Shown piece by piece: positions 27,858-36,486 of a DNA stretch of 64,000 nt; position 1 is the stretch's first letter; every line of letters begins with the position of its first letter. The stretch is from assembly GCA_035294305.1 (NCBI GenBank), contig DATGLD010000043.1, positions 1 to 64,000 of the forward strand, read 5' to 3'. Position numbers and translations under genes: made by a program. A model generated the notes under the pieces. That model had not been told where the DNA came from. It saw nothing but the letters and a program-made list of their open reading frames with translations, and searched no databases. This DNA comes from DASRBN01 sp035294305. Lineage in GTDB: Bacteria; Chloroflexota; Ktedonobacteria; Ktedonobacterales; Ktedonobacteraceae.

Positions 27858-27906
27858 GCATAGAAAAAGGAGCCTGGATAATCCTGGATGCCCCTTTTTT
27901 CTATGC
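27858..27906 (-). terminator. Terminator of the AI-2E-family transporter gene
   Basis: GCATAGAAAAAGG at 27858-27870 pairs with the complementary CC-T(6)-CTATGC at 27893-27906. One internal A/C difference allows the stem to continue to GC, and the loop itself contains GGATAATCC. It lies 10 bp beyond the transporter stop on the minus strand, with an A/T tract inside the arms. Confidence 0.75.
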
Positions 27907-27916
27907 TAAGAGGCAG

Positions 27917-29146
27917 CTATCCTAGCTTTTCTTCATGGTGAGGAACAGCTTCCTCCCTTGTGGATTTGCCGGTATTCTGTTGATCTACACCGGCAACGGA
28001 ATCGGCTGCTCTAGTAGCGACTTCCTCAACAGTGGATTTGGGAGCGTTGGGAAACTGATCGGGGTGCGTTTCCCGCCAGTTCTGGTAGATGGCAATGAGG
28101 AGAGCCTGTAAAAGGCCCGCGATTGGTGAGGCAAGAACTGCGCCCCAGATGCCAAACAGTTCAGCGCCGGCGAGGAGGGCGACGAGAGCGACGGCAGGAT
28201 GGAGACCGACCGCCTTGCCAACAATACGCGGCCCAACGACATCGCCCTCGATGATATGGACAACAATGAAATACGCCAGCACGAGGACGGCGATGAGCCA
28301 TCCCTGGGTTAGCGCGATCAGAACGCAGATGGCCCCCGACGTCAGCGTCCCTAAAACTGGAATGAACTCCAGCACGAAAGCCAGCACGCCGAGCAGGACC
28401 GCGTAGGGAACATGCAGGATAGCCATGCCGATGCCCACGAGCAGACCGATTAAGAGCGAGAGTGTGACCTGGCCGCGAATATAGCCGCCGATGACACGGT
28501 TGAACGTATCTAAGAGAAAGATGGTACGCTCCCTCTCCATCAGGGGGACGTTGCGACGTATCCAGCGCACGGTGCGTTCGCCATCGATGAGCAGGTAGAT
28601 ACTGAGTACTGCCACCACGATAACATCGAGGATAAAGTTAGCGATGCCAGTCAATACGGGTAGGGCACTGCCAACGAAGCCCTCTGCCTGGTTTGCAATC
28701 TGCTGGCCGACCTGATTTATCTGTGCCTGCGTCACGCCGAAGCGATGAGCAAAAGCCACGATGGGAGTGAGGGGATTGGTCCCGCCATTACCGGTTAATG
28801 ATTTCGCCAGCGCCCCTATCTGGTCTATTGCTGTGTTGGCGACAAAGTAGAGCAAGAGGCTGATTGCGCTTAGCACTACCAGGTAGACGATCAGAATGGC
28901 GATGATGCGCGGGATGAAGCGCGACAGAAACTTTACGGCCGGAGCAAGCGCGAACGCGAGCAGCGTCGCGACGGTTATGACGAGCAGCGTTCTGACGACC
29001 CAACCAAGGGCCCACAGGACGACAAGCCCAAGGCCAATCCAGGCCAGAATAGCGATCGGTATATCTCGTCTCTGTGCCCATTTCGAGGCTACCTCGGGAG
29101 CGACATTGACGCGAAATTTGTTGAGGCTGTTGCTATCTAAAGGCAT
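27917..29146 (-). CDS. AI-2E family transporter
   Basis: A 409-residue integral membrane protein of the AI-2E (PerM/YdiK/TqsA) family. Eight or so helices flank a central soluble region. The family features VTLSLLIGLLVGIGMAIL, FVLEFIPVLGTLTSGAI and EGDVVGPRIVGKAVGLHPAV are present. Family members are proposed exporters of AI-2 or ions; substrate is not inferable here. The C-terminal 50 residues are charged and cytosolic. Only a weak purine stretch precedes ATG 29146, which is otherwise the first plausible start. Confidence 0.93.
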   Translation of the reverse strand: MPLDSNSLNKFRVNVAPEVASKWAQRRDIPIAILAWIGLGLVVLWALGWVVRTLLVITVATLLAFALAPAVKFLSRFIPRIIAILIVYLVVLSAISLLLYFVANTAIDQIGALAKSLTGNGGTNPLTPIVAFAHRFGVTQAQINQVGQQIANQAEGFVGSALPVLTGIANFILDVIVVAVLSIYLLIDGERTVRWIRRNVPLMERERTIFLLDTFNRVIGGYIRGQVTLSLLIGLLVGIGMAILHVPYAVLLGVLAFVLEFIPVLGTLTSGAICVLIALTQGWLIAVLVLAYFIVVHIIEGDVVGPRIVGKAVGLHPAVALVALLAGAELFGIWGAVLASPIAGLLQALLIAIYQNWRETHPDQFPNAPKSTVEEVATRAADSVAGVDQQNTGKSTREEAVPHHEEKLG

Positions 29147-29268
29147 AAATGGGTTTCTTTCTTATCGAAATCAGGGTCTTGACCGCCTACAAGCACGTTA
29201 TGCGAAGCCAATATCATGAACATATTGTACTATATTTCATAAGAACACGCGTATGTTTAGGAAATAAT

Positions 29269-29338
29269 TTCAATCAGAACGAACAAGAGCCAGGATACCA
29301 TCTTATAAAAATCCTGGCTCTTGTTCGTTCTGATTGAA
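29269..29338. terminator. Perfect 28-bp hairpin downstream of tRNA-Gln
   Basis: Arms 29269-29296 and 29311-29338 are exact reverse complements, loop 14 nt. It begins 10 bp past the 3' end of the minus-strand tRNA-Gln and lies upstream of the AI-2E gene. Probable terminator of the tRNA transcript. Confidence 0.75.
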
Positions 29339-29348
29339 GGTGGCTGGG

Positions 29349-29419
29349 CTGGGGTGCAGGGATTCGAACCCCAATTGGCCGATCCAGAGTCGGCAGTCCT
29401 ACCATTGAACGACACCCCA
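29349..29419 (-). tRNA. tRNA-Gln (CTG anticodon)
   Basis: On the minus strand the sequence starts TGGGGTG and ends CACCCCAG, giving a 7-bp acceptor stem and a G73 discriminator as in other tRNA-Gln. The anticodon stem GCCGA/TCGGC encloses the loop CTCTGGA, so the anticodon is CTG, reading CAG. The T-loop GGTTCGAATCC is canonical. CCA is not encoded. Confidence 0.95.
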
Positions 29420-29478
29420 GTATTGTTCGCTCGTGAGGTGTATGATACCCTACCTATTGCGAGTTGTCAAGAGGCGGT

Positions 29479-29607
29479 CCTGCCATCCACTCATAATTCT
29501 TGCAGCGGGCCTACGGCCCGTCAGGACGGGAGGGGAAGCAAGCGGGGACACCCCGCACCCCGGCAGGGGTGAAACCCCTGCACCCCGAGTTATGAGTGGA
29601 TGTCAGG
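29479..29607. repeat. Cloverleaf-like palindromic intergenic element
   Basis: The ends form a stem: CATCCACTCATAA (29484-29496) pairs with TTATGAGTGGATG (29590-29602), extended by CCTG/CAGG across one mismatch. Inside are three further hairpins: CGGGCCTACGGCCCG, CGGGGACACCCCG and GCAGGGGTGAAACCCCTGC. No coding capacity. The layout (terminal inverted repeats around internal hairpins) resembles a MITE or REP-like mobile repeat. Confidence 0.65.
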
Positions 29608-29787
29608 CGGTCAGGTGATATGCTATTCCAAAATTGGGTGCAATGAGGTAGAATAAAGCCCGATATCGAATTGAAAATCAGGGAAGGGGCGTAAAATATA
29701 TTGCGCCCAAAAAAGGTCAGATACGTATGTGATAATAGATCATCATACGAACTATCAAGGGACTTAGTAGAGAAAGGATAACATAAA

Positions 29788-30429
29788 ATGGCTCAACAAA
29801 CCGAATTAGCGATCAGCCCCCGCGAGGTAATGGGCAAGGCGACCAAACGCCTGCGCAAAGCCGGGATCATTCCGGCCAATATCTTTGGACATCACGAGGA
29901 GCCACAGGCAGTGCAAATAGATGCCATTGCTTTTGATCAGTTAGTACGAGGGCATCACGCAACGAATATCATCGCTCTGCGCCTGCCCGGCGATGCTGCG
30001 CCCCAGACTGCTCTGATTCGCCACGTACAGCACGATCCCCGCAGTGGCAAGGTCATTCATGTCGATTTCTTCCGTGTCAGCCTGAACGAGCGTATCACGT
30101 CAAAAATTCCGCTGCGCTTCGCCGGCGAGGCGCCAGCAGTCAAGAACGAGGGTGGCGTGTTGCTGCACCTGCTGGACGCGCTTGAGATCGAGTGTGAAGC
30201 CAAGGACCTGGTTGAATACATCGAAGTCGATGTGACGCCGCTCACCGAAATAGATGCTATAATCCACGCTGGAGATGTCAAACTGCCGGAAAACTATACC
30301 TTGCTCACTGACCCGAAAGAGGGAATCGCCAAGGTAGCCGCTACACGAGCCGAGATAGCTGAGGAGGCTGAGGCCACGGAGGGCGGGGCGGCAACTCCTG
30401 CGCCGGCTGCTCCTACCCCCGAGGCATAG
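29788..30429 (+). CDS. rplY: 50S ribosomal protein L25 (general stress protein CTC type)
   Basis: A 213-residue long-form L25/CTC. The N-terminal 5S rRNA-binding domain (1-95) has RLRKAGIIPANIFGH and IRHVQHDPRSGKVIHVDFFRV. The C-terminal TL5/CTC domain runs from ERITSKIPLRFAGEAPAV to about residue 185. The tail is an Ala/Pro/Glu-rich disordered extension. AAAGGAT lies 7 nt before ATG 29788. The glycosyltransferase gene follows after 47 bp. Confidence 0.97.
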   Translation: MAQQTELAISPREVMGKATKRLRKAGIIPANIFGHHEEPQAVQIDAIAFDQLVRGHHATNIIALRLPGDAAPQTALIRHVQHDPRSGKVIHVDFFRVSLNERITSKIPLRFAGEAPAVKNEGGVLLHLLDALEIECEAKDLVEYIEVDVTPLTEIDAIIHAGDVKLPENYTLLTDPKEGIAKVAATRAEIAEEAEATEGGAATPAPAAPTPEA

Positions 30430-30476
30430 CTAGCCGGGGAAGCCGGCAGCAATCATACTGGAAACGGGCGATAGAC

Positions 30477-31763
30477 ATGCGCATCATGATCGTAACTGAT
30501 CAGTATCCTCCTATGGTCGGCGGTGTTCCTGTGGTGACGCACGCGCTCAGCACCGAGCTCGCCAATCGCGGGCACCAGGTATGGGTTGCCGCGCCCAGCT
30601 ACGGCGCGCGGGGAAGCCATCGCATAGAGCAGAAGGTGCATGTCTATCGCTTCTCTTCATTTGAATGGCCTACGTATGAGGACTTGCGTATCGCCCTTTT
30701 GCCGTTTCTGCCGATGCGCAAACTCTTGAAGCGGGCCGACCCCGATATTATTCATATCCACTCGCCCGTTGTACTGGGCAATATCGCCCAGATTCTGGCC
30801 GGGGGCCTGCGCAAGCCGGTCATCGCAACCAATCATTACCTGCCTATCAACATGAGCAGGACGCTCTCTAAAGACTCGTTACTGGGCCAGTCTTTCAACA
30901 CTGTCTCGTATTCGTATCTGGTGCATTTTTGCAATCGCTGCGAATATGTCACGGCTCCCACCCTCACCGCGCTCAATCTGCTCTACGAACATGGCCTGCG
31001 CGCTCCCGCCCAGGCGATCTCGAATGGCATCGATCTGAAGAAATTCACTCCCGGCGAGCGAGATGAGAAGCTGCGGCAGCGTCTTCATCTGCCGCAAGAC
31101 CACCCTATTGTCCTGTCGGTCAATCGCTTGAGCCAGGAAAAACGGCTGGATGTGTTGATCGACGCAGCAGCAAAAATGGAGTCAAATGCGCATATTGCCC
31201 TCGCCAGCACCGGCCCTGCGGAGGCGGATTTACGTGCCCAGGTCGAGAGCCTCAACCTGCGCGACCGTGTATCATTCCTGGGATATATTGCTGATACCGA
31301 TCTGGCTGCACTCTACCGGCTGGCCGACGTGTTCGCAATCCCATCCGAGGCCGATTTGCAGAGCCTGACCACGATGGAGGCGATGGCCTGCGGCCTGCCC
31401 GTGGTTGCCGCCAACGCTTACGCATTGCCGGAACTGGTGCATCACGAAATCAACGGTTTCCTGTTCTCACCCGGCGATAGCGACGAAATGGCCCGCTACC
31501 TTGATTTCCTGGTAGGAAATGAGGCGCTGCGCAGGCATATGGGCGCTGCCAGCCTTGAGATCATTGCCAGGCATGATCGTTCGCGGGTAATGATTCAGTG
31601 GGAAGAACTCTACCGCCGCCTCTCTAATGAGTTTCAGGAGGCGAGGGAACGCCGCCAGCGCCAGCGCATGCAGCGCAAATTTCCCGGCTACAAACCCTCA
31701 GAGAAGCAGCACCGGCCACGCTTTGTACGCACCGGCGAATTGACCCTCGATCAATGGGAATAG
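30477..31763 (+). CDS. GT4-family glycosyltransferase
   Basis: A 428-residue GT-B fold enzyme. The N-terminal acceptor domain begins MRIMIVTDQYPPMVGGVPVV and includes HIHSPVVLGNIAQILA. The C-terminal donor domain has VLSVNRLSQEKRLDVLIDA and TTMEAMACGLPVVAANAYAL, the nucleotide-sugar E-x7-E-like region. It resembles diacylglycerol glucosyltransferases and PimB-like mannosyltransferases, so a glycolipid role is plausible but unproven. The C-terminus is basic (RRQRQRMQRKFPGYK), which could help membrane association. Only a weak ribosome site is visible before ATG 30477. Confidence 0.9.
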   Translation: MRIMIVTDQYPPMVGGVPVVTHALSTELANRGHQVWVAAPSYGARGSHRIEQKVHVYRFSSFEWPTYEDLRIALLPFLPMRKLLKRADPDIIHIHSPVVLGNIAQILAGGLRKPVIATNHYLPINMSRTLSKDSLLGQSFNTVSYSYLVHFCNRCEYVTAPTLTALNLLYEHGLRAPAQAISNGIDLKKFTPGERDEKLRQRLHLPQDHPIVLSVNRLSQEKRLDVLIDAAAKMESNAHIALASTGPAEADLRAQVESLNLRDRVSFLGYIADTDLAALYRLADVFAIPSEADLQSLTTMEAMACGLPVVAANAYALPELVHHEINGFLFSPGDSDEMARYLDFLVGNEALRRHMGAASLEIIARHDRSRVMIQWEELYRRLSNEFQEARERRQRQRMQRKFPGYKPSEKQHRPRFVRTGELTLDQWE

Positions 31764-32034
31764 GTGTATGCCTTAAGATTGGTGAACAGGATTACAATCC
31801 ATTCATAAATACCTCTTCAGATTGACGCCCGTTGAGCTTTTCAGTATACTTGCTGCAATGTAAGAAGCCCGGCCCGCGGCTGTAAGGGCCAGATTGGTCG
31901 CGCCCAGCGCCTTGCGCGGCAGCTTCAAGCAGTATATGGGGAAGCAGGCGCCGGCCTGTGCATTCTTATAATCTTCTATTTTTCAGCCGGGGGATCAGCC
32001 AGAGGAGGCATGAAACCGGGGAAAGGGGTTCACA

Positions 32035-32370
32035 ATGTTGCCTGAAGGCGAAGCAAAACCCACCCCTATTTCAACTACAGAGGCGGGCCGCAGGGGGGGA
32101 AACACGGTCCGCGATAAATACGGCGAGGACTACTATCGACGTATCGGAAAAAAGGGGGGAACTGCTCTTAAGGAAAAACGTGGCACGGAGTATTATCGCA
32201 CTATCGCAAAGAAAGGCGGGTCGGCCAATATGAGCAAATATGGCCCTGACCACTTCTCCGAGATGGGCAAAAAGGGAGGCAAAACGACCAAAGAGCGCCA
32301 GGCCCCTGATTTCTACAGTCGCATCGGGAAGATGGGAGGAAGCGCCAGACGCCAAAAAAAGGCGGAATAA
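32035..32370 (+). CDS. KGG-repeat stress protein (Em/GsiB-like)
   Basis: A 111-residue, very hydrophilic protein. It has four or five tandem repeats of about 19 residues with the core (Y/F)(Y/S)R.IGKKGG..: GRRGGNTV, GKKGGTALKEK, AKKGGSANMSKYG, GKKGGKTTKERQ and GKMGGSARRQK. The KGG motif is shared with GsiB, YciG and plant Em/LEA group 1 proteins linked to desiccation and general stress. It is probably intrinsically disordered in the cytosol. AAAGGGG lies 7 nt before ATG 32035. A 27-bp perfect hairpin follows 6 bp after the stop. Confidence 0.88.
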   Translation: MLPEGEAKPTPISTTEAGRRGGNTVRDKYGEDYYRRIGKKGGTALKEKRGTEYYRTIAKKGGSANMSKYGPDHFSEMGKKGGKTTKERQAPDFYSRIGKMGGSARRQKKAE

Positions 32371-32375
32371 TTAAT

Positions 32376-32441
32376 TGATATCATGGGACAAAAACGCCAA
32401 CCAGTCGGAGGGCCGGTTGGCGTTTTTGTCCCATGATATCA
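32376..32441. terminator. Bidirectional hairpin terminator, perfect 27-bp stem
   Basis: Arms 32376-32402 and 32415-32441 are exact reverse complements around a 12-nt loop. The core CGCCAACC/GGTTGGCG is flanked by AAAAA and TTTTT inside the arms, the classic bidirectional intrinsic terminator. It is convergent between the KGG gene and plsX, and the right arm abuts the plsX stop. Confidence 0.85.
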
Positions 32442-33476
32442 TCATAAGGTTTTCTTCTCGGCCTGCAATTTCGCCAGTCCGCCGGCGATAGCGCTCGCCA
32501 CGTTCGTCTCTGCCGTCTGCCTGGCAACGCGTAATGCATTCTTGATCGCTTTTGCCTTCGAACGGCCATGTGAGATGATAGCCGATCCATTCACGCCCAG
32601 CAGCGGCACTCCGCCGTACTCAGCGTAATCGAGCCGCCGGAAAACCTGGCGCAACCCCGGCTGTAGGATCGCTCCGGCCAGTTTATTAGGAAGTGTCCTG
32701 GTCATCTCGCCGCGCAGCAGCCCAAGTAATGTCTCCGCTAATCCCTCGCTCAGCTTCAATACCACGTTGCCCACGAAGCCATCGCACACGATTACATCAG
32801 CATTTCCAGCCGGAATATCATGTCCCTCGACATTGCCAATAAAATTAAGGCCCAGCGCGGCAGCATTCGCCTTGAGCAACTGGTGCGTTTCCTGCACCAG
32901 CTGGTTGCCTTTCGTCTCTTCCCCACCATTGGCAAGCAAAGCCACGCGCGGTGATGAGACCTTGAAGATGCGCTCCATGTAGATCGAACCCATGAGCGCG
33001 AACTGTTGCAGATATTCAGGTTTGCAATCCGTGGTTGCGCCAATATCGATGACCAGGGAAGGGGCGCTTTTGGTGGGGAAAATGCCGCCCAGCGCCGGTC
33101 GATCTACGCCCTCGATGCGACCCAACGTGAAAAGGGATGCCGCCATCATCGCGCCGCTATTGCCTGCCGAGACCGCGCCCAGCGCCTTGCCATCCCTCAC
33201 CAGTTGCAGCGCCAGTGTTATCGAAGCCTTCTTTTTACGGCGTACTGCATTAGCGGGATGCTCATCCATCTCAATGACTTCATCGGTGGCAATGATGGGG
33301 AGATCGAGGCCCGCAGTATCGTGTTTGGCGAGCTCCGCACGAATAGCATCTTCTCGTCCAACCAGGTAGACGCCCATGCCATACTCGCGAGCCGCCTGCA
33401 CAGCCCCTAGCACAATTTCGCCAGGAGCGTAATCACCTCCCATGGCGTCCAGGGCTACGCGCGCACCCTCGCTCAT
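32442..33476 (-). CDS. plsX: Phosphate acyltransferase PlsX
   Basis: A 344-residue enzyme that converts acyl-ACP to acyl-phosphate, the first step of the PlsX/PlsY route to phosphatidic acid. Family landmarks are VALDAMGGDYAP at the N-terminus, AGNSGAMMAAS, VDRPALGGIFPT, NVEGHDIPAGNADVIVCDGF, VGNVVLKLSEG and GVPLLGVNGSAIISHGRS. Full length. Its ATG overlaps the stop of the upstream receiver-domain gene (ATGA), so the two are translationally coupled. Membrane-peripheral in known members. Confidence 0.97.
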   Translation of the reverse strand: MSEGARVALDAMGGDYAPGEIVLGAVQAAREYGMGVYLVGREDAIRAELAKHDTAGLDLPIIATDEVIEMDEHPANAVRRKKKASITLALQLVRDGKALGAVSAGNSGAMMAASLFTLGRIEGVDRPALGGIFPTKSAPSLVIDIGATTDCKPEYLQQFALMGSIYMERIFKVSSPRVALLANGGEETKGNQLVQETHQLLKANAAALGLNFIGNVEGHDIPAGNADVIVCDGFVGNVVLKLSEGLAETLLGLLRGEMTRTLPNKLAGAILQPGLRQVFRRLDYAEYGGVPLLGVNGSAIISHGRSKAKAIKNALRVARQTAETNVASAIAGGLAKLQAEKKTL

Positions 33477-33856
33477 GCGCTTCTTCCCTCCGGTTCGCCG
33501 ATGGTCTTTTTCACCAGGTCTACCAGCTTGTCCAGGTCGAAAGGCTTGTAGACAATCTCTACCACGCCGGCCTGGCGGAACTCTTCCTTCTCGTTTCCGG
33601 CATCCAGGTAGGCCGTCACCACAATCACCGGCACTTTATAAGACCCGAACTCCAGCAGCTTCAGTTCATCGCGCCCATCCAGGTATTGCATCATCAGATC
33701 AAGCAGAATAAGGTCCGGCTCGTGTTCGCGCACCGCATCGTAGAAACGCAGACTTTGTGTCGTCATATACGTTTCGTAACCCTCATCCGCCAGCGCCTCT
33801 CGCAGCAGATCAGCGATAGTCGGGTCGTCATCCATGATCAGAATCTTTTTCGCCAT
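33473..33856 (-). CDS. Stand-alone response-regulator receiver protein
   Basis: A 127-residue CheY-like domain without an output module. The acidic pocket is MDDDP, the phosphoacceptor is Asp53 in LILLDLMM, Thr81 sits in VVTAYLD and Lys104 in YKPFD. All key residues are present, so it should be phosphorylatable. GAGGG precedes ATG 33856. It overlaps plsX by 4 bp, an uncommon pairing. No partner kinase is next to it. Confidence 0.92.
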   Translation of the reverse strand: MAKKILIMDDDPTIADLLREALADEGYETYMTTQSLRFYDAVREHEPDLILLDLMMQYLDGRDELKLLEFGSYKVPVIVVTAYLDAGNEKEEFRQAGVVEIVYKPFDLDKLVDLVKKTIGEPEGRSA

Positions 33857-34007
33857 CGGCTACCCTCTCATAAACGGCTCAAAGCCAGTAATGCGCCTTC
33901 TACTCCCACCCCGCATAGCTGTATTATAACATGATGCTACAAGGAATAGGCGACATTACAGGACATTTTGATGCGCAAATAGGACTATGTGATTAGAGGA
34001 TAATTTC

Positions 34008-34036
34008 TTGACACATGTTCTATACAGTGCTACCAT
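34008..34036 (+). promoter_or_regulatory. Sigma-70-type promoter of the kinase gene
   Basis: TTGACA at 34008-34013 and TACCAT at 34031-34036 with a 17-bp spacer, about 60 bp upstream of ATG 34096. Confidence 0.55.
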
Positions 34037-34095
34037 GCTGCCAGCGCCGAAAACATTCAGATTTTGCCGGATAGCATGACCAGGGAGCGACATAG

Positions 34096-36075
34096 ATGGT
34101 TCTCTCTTCGCCATTTTTCTGTGATGCCTGCGGGGCGGCCAATCGTTCGCAGGCAGCGTTTTGCTTTGCTTGCGGGCAACTCCTGCGCAGGCAAGGCGGC
34201 AAGCATGCCTCGTCTGGTACTGGATTGCTCGTCTCCAACCATCTGCTCAAGCAGCGCTATCGTATCCTGCAACAGGTCGGCAAGGGTGGTTTTGGGGCCG
34301 TCTATAAAGCCGCCGATCTCCAGTTCGGCAACCGGCTCGTCGCCATTAAGGAGATGAGCCAGAATAATCTCAGCGCCCAGGAGCTTGCCGAGGCTACTGC
34401 CGCTTTCAATCGCGAGGCCATGCTGCTGGCCGGCTTGACGCACCCCAATCTCCCACGTATCTACGAACAGTTCACCGACATGGGACGCTGGTACCTGGTG
34501 ATGGACTTCATCGAAGGTGAAACGATGGAGGAGCATCTCCATAAGGTGAATGGGAAAAAGCTCCCGGTCGAAAAAGTGCTGGAGATCGGTATCCAGCTTT
34601 GCGCCGTGCTTGAATATTTGCATATGCGGCAACCACCCATCATCTTCCGCGATCTCAAACCCGCAAACATCATGCTCACCCCACATGGGCATATCTACCT
34701 GATCGATTTCGGCATTGCCCGGCACTTCAAACCAGGGCAGGCCAAAGATACAACCGCGCTCGGATCCTCCGGCTACGCCGCCCCCGAACAGTATGGCAGG
34801 GCGCAGACCACGCCACGCGCTGACATCTACGCCCTGGGAGCCACTCTCCACCAGATGCTGTCCGGCAATGATCCGTCCGATAGCCCATTTCACTTCGCTC
34901 CCTTGCAATTGGGGAATCATCCTATATTGGGACGGCTTGAAACACTCATCATGCATATGCTGGAGGTCGATATCAATAAGCGGCCCGACAACATCGCCAT
35001 CGTCAAGCAGGAACTGCAAAGCATTGCCACACAGTACCTGGTGAGCAGAACGCATCCCCTGGCCCCCAACATACCACCTGGCTACCAGCCTCCTCAACAG
35101 GCGCAGGTTCCCACTGCGCCAAAGACGCCCAAACGAACAGCGCTGCCACGGGCGCAGAGCAATACGCGCTTTATCTGCGCCGGCCATTCCAGCCGTGTGC
35201 TGTCCGTCGCATGGTCTCCAAGAGGTACCCATATAGCATCGGCCAGCTACGATAAGACGGTGCGTGTTTGGGATGCCGCCAATGGCAACAGCATGATCAT
35301 CTTTCGTGGCCACTGGAGCAGGGTACATATCGTAGCCTGGTCGCCCGATGGCAGGCATATCGCTTCGGGTGGCGATGATGGTACCGTGCAGGTCTGGGAC
35401 GCGCTCAGCGGCAACTCGGTCTATACCTATCGCGGCCATGCGCAGGCCGTGTATGCTGTGGCGTGGTCGCCCGATGGCAGGCGTATCGCCTCAGCCGGTG
35501 CGGATAAAACCGTGCAGGTCTGGGATGCGCTCACCGGAAGTAATGTTTTCAGCCACCGCGGTCATAGCGGAGCAGTGCATACGGTGTCCTGGTCGCCTGA
35601 TGGGAGGCGTATCGCTTCTGGTAGTGAGGATAAAACCGTACAGGTCTGGAACCCTGTCAGGGACAAGAACTCCTTTTTCACCAGTTTCCTGCTCTCTTCG
35701 CGCGGCCAATTCACCTTTAAGGGGCATTCTCAACGTGTCAATGCTCTGATGTGGTCGCTCGATGGCAGGCGCATTGCCTCGGTTAGTTACGATAGAACTA
35801 TGCAGGTCTGGGACTCAATGACGGGTCGAAAATACTTTGTTCACCATAATCCCGTTGCCGCGATCAATACCGTCTGCTGGTCGCCCGACGGCAGATATCT
35901 CGCTTCCGGCAGTAACGATAAGACGGTGCAAGTCTGGGATGCTGGCACGCGCCGTTCCCGCTCTGGCTATCGCGGCCACACCGGTTATGTCACCGCCGTA
36001 GCCTGGTCGCCCGATGGCAAGTTACTGGCCTCCGGAAGCGTCGATCACACGGTGCAGGTGTGGCAACCAATTTAA
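34096..36075 (+). CDS. Ser/Thr protein kinase with N-terminal zinc ribbon and seven WD40 repeats
   Basis: A 659-residue protein. Residues 9-26 form a zinc ribbon (CDAC ... CFAC). The Hanks-type kinase domain spans about 54-330: Gly loop VGKGGFGAVY, VAIKEM (Lys85), FRDLKPANIML (Arg-Asp 185-186), IDFGIA (DFG 204-206) and APEQYG. All catalytic residues are present, although the usual HRD reads FRD. After a Pro-rich linker come seven WD40 repeats (about 355-659), enough for a complete propeller: GHSSRVLSVAWSPRGTHIAS ... SYDKTVRVWD. No membrane segment, so it is cytosolic. AGGGAG lies about 10 nt before ATG 34096. Confidence 0.93.
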   Translation: MVLSSPFFCDACGAANRSQAAFCFACGQLLRRQGGKHASSGTGLLVSNHLLKQRYRILQQVGKGGFGAVYKAADLQFGNRLVAIKEMSQNNLSAQELAEATAAFNREAMLLAGLTHPNLPRIYEQFTDMGRWYLVMDFIEGETMEEHLHKVNGKKLPVEKVLEIGIQLCAVLEYLHMRQPPIIFRDLKPANIMLTPHGHIYLIDFGIARHFKPGQAKDTTALGSSGYAAPEQYGRAQTTPRADIYALGATLHQMLSGNDPSDSPFHFAPLQLGNHPILGRLETLIMHMLEVDINKRPDNIAIVKQELQSIATQYLVSRTHPLAPNIPPGYQPPQQAQVPTAPKTPKRTALPRAQSNTRFICAGHSSRVLSVAWSPRGTHIASASYDKTVRVWDAANGNSMIIFRGHWSRVHIVAWSPDGRHIASGGDDGTVQVWDALSGNSVYTYRGHAQAVYAVAWSPDGRRIASAGADKTVQVWDALTGSNVFSHRGHSGAVHTVSWSPDGRRIASGSEDKTVQVWNPVRDKNSFFTSFLLSSRGQFTFKGHSQRVNALMWSLDGRRIASVSYDRTMQVWDSMTGRKYFVHHNPVAAINTVCWSPDGRYLASGSNDKTVQVWDAGTRRSRSGYRGHTGYVTAVAWSPDGKLLASGSVDHTVQVWQPI

Positions 36076-36080
36076 ATTGC

Positions 36081-36110
36081 TTGACCTCTGTCCATATAGC
36101 ATGGTATAGT
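36081..36110 (+). promoter_or_regulatory. Promoter of the T-box / aspS unit
   Basis: TTGACC at 36081-36086 and TATAGT at 36105-36110, spacer 18 bp, immediately before the T-box leader. Confidence 0.6.
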
Positions 36111-36119
36111 AGCGACAAG

Positions 36120-36450
36120 ATCAAATGCAAAAGGCGATGATGGGGAAATATTGAGAAGCGTCCCGGGGATCAGAGAGCGGCATCTCGGCTGAAAGTGCCG
36201 CCGTTGGTCAACTCAAATGACACCCCTGAGCCAAACGGTGAACCTTTCTTCCAGGTTCTACATCTTTGCCGGAAGAAGAGGAGTAGCCGGTTTCGGGACG
36301 CGCCCGTTACAGCGCGGTGGTTTACTCGCGAGAGTGGAACCGGTAGAGGCCCCTGACTAAAGCGGGGGCGAATGGTGGTGGTACCACGACAGGCTTGTAC
36401 ATGCATGAACAAAGCCCTCGTCCTCCAGTAGGATGAGGGCTTTTTCTTTT
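36120..36450 (+). ncRNA. T-box riboswitch (Asp specifier) with terminator
   Basis: A tRNA-sensing leader. Stem I shows AGAGAGCGGCA and the distal GCTGAAAG. The 3' side of the specifier loop reads AATGACA just before CCCC, which gives GAC (36219-36221) followed by a purine, that is, an Asp codon. The antiterminator T-box is TGGTGGTACCACG near 36376-36388. The intrinsic terminator AAAGCCCTCGTCCT / AGGATGAGGGCTTT (36411-36443) is followed by a T-rich run. Uncharged tRNA-Asp should favour read-through into aspS. The specifier agrees with the downstream gene. Confidence 0.93.
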
Positions 36451-36486
36451 ATGCTTGTTGGCCTGGTGTATTGAACGTGACTACCC

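Noticed and set aside
34057..35439. A 460-codon open frame antisense to the kinase/WD40 gene
   Set aside because: It mirrors the codon bias and the WD40 repeats of the sense gene, shows no domain, and has no ribosome site.
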